Shown here: positions 62,502 through 64,000 of the stretch, in pieces
Layout of the letters: every line of letters begins with the position of its first letter
How positions within the stretch are numbered: the first letter of the stretch is position 1
Source of the DNA: Pseudoclavibacter triregionum
GTDB lineage: Bacteria; Actinomycetota; Actinomycetes; Actinomycetales; Microbacteriaceae
Length of the DNA stretch: 64,000 bases
Assembly: GCA_910822395.1 (NCBI GenBank)
Contig: OU365335.1
Span: forward strand, 1,488,001-1,552,000
Direction: 5' to 3'
Made by a program: the position numbers and the translations under genes
The notes under the pieces: generated by a model
Told to the model about the DNA's origin: nothing
The model's input: only the letters and a program-made list of their open reading frames with translations
Database searches by the model: none

Positions 62502-62891
62502 CTACAGGTACCGGCAGACCTGGTCTGGGCTGCATGTGTCGGGGTCCGGGTGCGCGGCGTCGTGCCGGAGGTCGGCGATGGTGCCGTGCAGGGCGGCGAG
62601 CTGGGCGATCTGCTGCTCGATCTCGGCCAGGCGCGCGTCGAGGAGGTCTCGCACGTGCTCGCAGGGCGCGTGGCCGCTGTCGCGGATGTCGAGGATTTGG
62701 CGGATCTGGGCGAGGGTGAGGCCTGCGGCCTGGCCACGGTGAACGAAGTCGATCCGGGCGACGGCGTCGGGCGCGTAGTCGCGGTACCCGGATGGCGTCC
62801 GGTCGGCCGGGGGCAGCAGTCCCTGCTCTTCGTAGAACCGGAGCGTCTTCGAGGTGGTGCCCGCGCGTTCGGCGAGTTCTCCGATGCGCAT
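62502..62891 (-). CDS. merR: MerR, mercury-responsive regulator
   Basis: 129 aa. The HTH N terminus MRIGELAERAGTTSKTLRFY is followed by the MerR wing and a dimer helix. Cysteines C77 (APCEHVRD), C120 and C126 (DTCSPDQVCRYL) match the three-cysteine Hg(II) site shared across MerR dimers. It is divergent from merA over a promoter with the long spacer and dyad typical of MerR control. A related heavy-metal sensor (lead or cadmium) is possible, but merA beside it favours mercury. Confidence 0.88.
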   Translation of the reverse strand: MRIGELAERAGTTSKTLRFYEEQGLLPPADRTPSGYRDYAPDAVARIDFVHRGQAAGLTLAQIRQILDIRDSGHAPCEHVRDLLDARLAEIEQQIAQLAALHGTIADLRHDAAHPDPDTCSPDQVCRYL

Positions 62892-62923
62892 TGCGGCCTC
62901 CGATCATTCGGCAGGGGCCACGC

Positions 62924-62955
62924 TTGACCTTCCCCTGCACTGGAAGGTCCAGTAT
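62924..62955 (+). promoter_or_regulatory. mer promoter with MerR operator
   Basis: -35 TTGACC (62924-62929), a dyad GACCTTCC / GGAAGGTC (62926-62949), and a -10 near CAGTAT (62950-62955). The 19-20 bp spacing, longer than normal, is the signature of promoters that MerR twists open when mercury binds. Confidence 0.75.
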
Positions 62956-62997
62956 GGCTGAAACGGAACAGAAGTCCAAGCCTTGACGGGAGCAGCG

Positions 62998-64000
62998 ATG
63001 CCTACGAAGTACGATCTCGCCATCATCGGATCGGGCGGCGGAGCGTTCGCCGCCGCGATTCGCGCGACCATGCTCGGGAAGTCGGTGGTGATGATCGAGC
63101 GTGGCACGCTCGGCGGCACCTGCGTGAACACGGGCTGCGTGCCGTCGAAGGCCCTCATCGCCGCCGCCGATGCACGGCACGTCGCCGCCGACGCCGCCGA
63201 CCGGTTCCCGGGGATCGCGACGACGGCAGGCCCAGTGGACATGCCCGCGCTGATCGCCGGGAAGCAGGCGTTGGTCGAGACGATGCGGGGCGAGAAGTAC
63301 GCCGACGTCGCCGATTCATACGGGTGGCACGTCCGGCGGGGAGACGCCGGGTTCGCGGGCACCCCGGACGCGCCGGTGTTGGAGGTCACCGCCGCAGACG
63401 GAGCGGTCGAGACGATCGAGGCCGCGCACTACCTGGTCGCGACTGGCTCTCGGCCGTGGGCCCCGCCGATCGACGGCCTGGACGAGACCGGGTACCTGAC
63501 CTCGACCACGGCGATGGAGCTGACCGAACTCCCTGAGTCCCTGCTCGTGCTCGGCGGCGGCTACGTCGCCCTGGAGCAGGCGCAGCTGTTCGCCCGGCTC
63601 GGCTCCCAGGTCACCGTGCTGGCCCGGTCCCGGCTCGCGTCGAAGGAGGAGCCGGAGGTGTCCAGGACGCTGCAGGAGGTGTTCGCCGACGAGGGCATCC
63701 GGGTGGTCCGCCGCGCGCTGCCGACGCGGGTGTCCCGCGACGCCGCGACCGGGCAGGCCGTCGTCACCGCGGACGTCGCCGGCGGCCGGGAGGAGTTCCG
63801 CGCCGACCAGGTGCTCCTCGCCCTCGGACGACGACCGGCCACCGACGGGCTCGGCCTCGACGCGGTCGGGGTCAAGACCGGGGACCTCGGCGAGGTGGTC
63901 GTCTCCGACCGGATGCAGTCCTCCCACCCGCGGATCTGGGCCGCGGGCGACGTGACCGGCCACCCCGAATTCGTCTACGTCGCCGCCCAGCACGGCACCC
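62998..64000 (+). CDS. merA: Mercury(II) reductase, 3' end beyond window
   Basis: The 334 codons present are the FAD- and NADPH-binding part of a flavoprotein disulfide reductase that reduces Hg(II) to volatile Hg(0). IIGSGGGAFAAAIRA binds FAD; the redox pair is C42/C47 in GGTCVNTGCVPSKAL; LVLGGGYVALEQAQLFARLG is the NADPH domain; WAAGDVTGHPEFVYVAA is the second FAD motif. The N-terminal heavy-metal-associated domain found in some MerA proteins is absent. The dimerisation domain with the C-terminal cysteine pair lies outside the window, so the distinction from other family members rests on the overall match and on merR. GGGAG precedes the ATG. Confidence 0.9.
   Translation, partial: MPTKYDLAIIGSGGGAFAAAIRATMLGKSVVMIERGTLGGTCVNTGCVPSKALIAAADARHVAADAADRFPGIATTAGPVDMPALIAGKQALVETMRGEKYADVADSYGWHVRRGDAGFAGTPDAPVLEVTAADGAVETIEAAHYLVATGSRPWAPPIDGLDETGYLTSTTAMELTELPESLLVLGGGYVALEQAQLFARLGSQVTVLARSRLASKEEPEVSRTLQEVFADEGIRVVRRALPTRVSRDAATGQAVVTADVAGGREEFRADQVLLALGRRPATDGLGLDAVGVKTGDLGEVVVSDRMQSSHPRIWAAGDVTGHPEFVYVAAQHGT

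Noticed and set aside
62954-62986. A 10-codon frame (MAETEQKSKP) between the mer promoter and merA that could be a leader peptide
   Set aside because: It begins within or just after the -10 region, so it would lie at or upstream of the transcript start, and it has no ribosome binding site.

Overview
The window is very GC-rich DNA, with G or C at nearly every third codon position and frequent GTG starts. It looks like the chromosome of an actinobacterium, most likely a member of the Microbacteriaceae (Micrococcales). Supporting signs are the xseA-xseB-DUF4245 cluster, class II fructose bisphosphatase (glpX) beside class II aldolase, DUF6264, a lutABC operon, actinobacterial-type ABC-F and DUF3516 helicase proteins, and many start codons lying 6-8 nt after a TANNNT -10 box, which is leaderless transcription. 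The family assignment is inference; no rRNA or tRNA gene lies here.

Layout. 1-10.8 kb is mostly housekeeping: a TetR regulator, a metallophosphoesterase, a 132-bp tandem repeat, prepilin peptidase, fumC, DUF4245, xseB, xseA, ispH, DUF6264, fbaA and glpX. 10.9-17.4 kb has a WXG100-DUF6973 toxin-like gene broken by an amber codon, a lipoprotein, rmuC (also followed by a suspicious amber), a DEDDh exonuclease, two small MG(V/L)FD proteins (one with LysM), and ychF. 17.4-20.9 kb is a less GC-rich insert with a DUF262/HNH type IV restriction-like protein, a FitAB-type toxin-antitoxin pair and gene debris. 20.9-24.3 kb has an ArsR zinc-type sensor with its CDF exporter, a frameshifted patatin and a poorly coding stretch. 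24.3-38.5 kb holds regulators (MerR/GyrI, AraC, TetR), an ABC-F protein, a decayed dehydrogenase, several uncharacterised proteins, VOC, HAD, and an O-antigen ligase-like protein. 38.7-44.9 kb has lutABC for L-lactate oxidation and a DUF3516 helicase.

45-57.2 kb is the most interesting part. Two overlapping minus-strand genes encode large unrecognised proteins that appear to be built from repeats of one 60-75 residue module. They share a divergent promoter carrying a perfect 18-bp inverted repeat with a gene for a helix-turn-helix protein that resembles an adenine-N6 methylase lacking its catalytic motif. A complete type I restriction-modification operon (hsdM, hsdS, hsdR) with a fourth, membrane-protein gene follows. 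This could be a composite defence or regulatory island.

57.2-64 kb has three tandem paralogous membrane proteins (one broken by TGA, one with a locally shifted frame), a Cys-rich small protein, DUF2625, a wrecked FecCD-type ABC importer behind a Zur-like box and a 9x15-bp repeat, a truncated flavin oxidoreductase, and the start of a mercury resistance locus (merR, merA) cut by the window end.

A recurring theme is disrupted reading frames among accessory genes (single-base shifts in G/C or T runs, in-frame TAG or TGA) while housekeeping genes are intact. This could be real decay or unpolished sequence.
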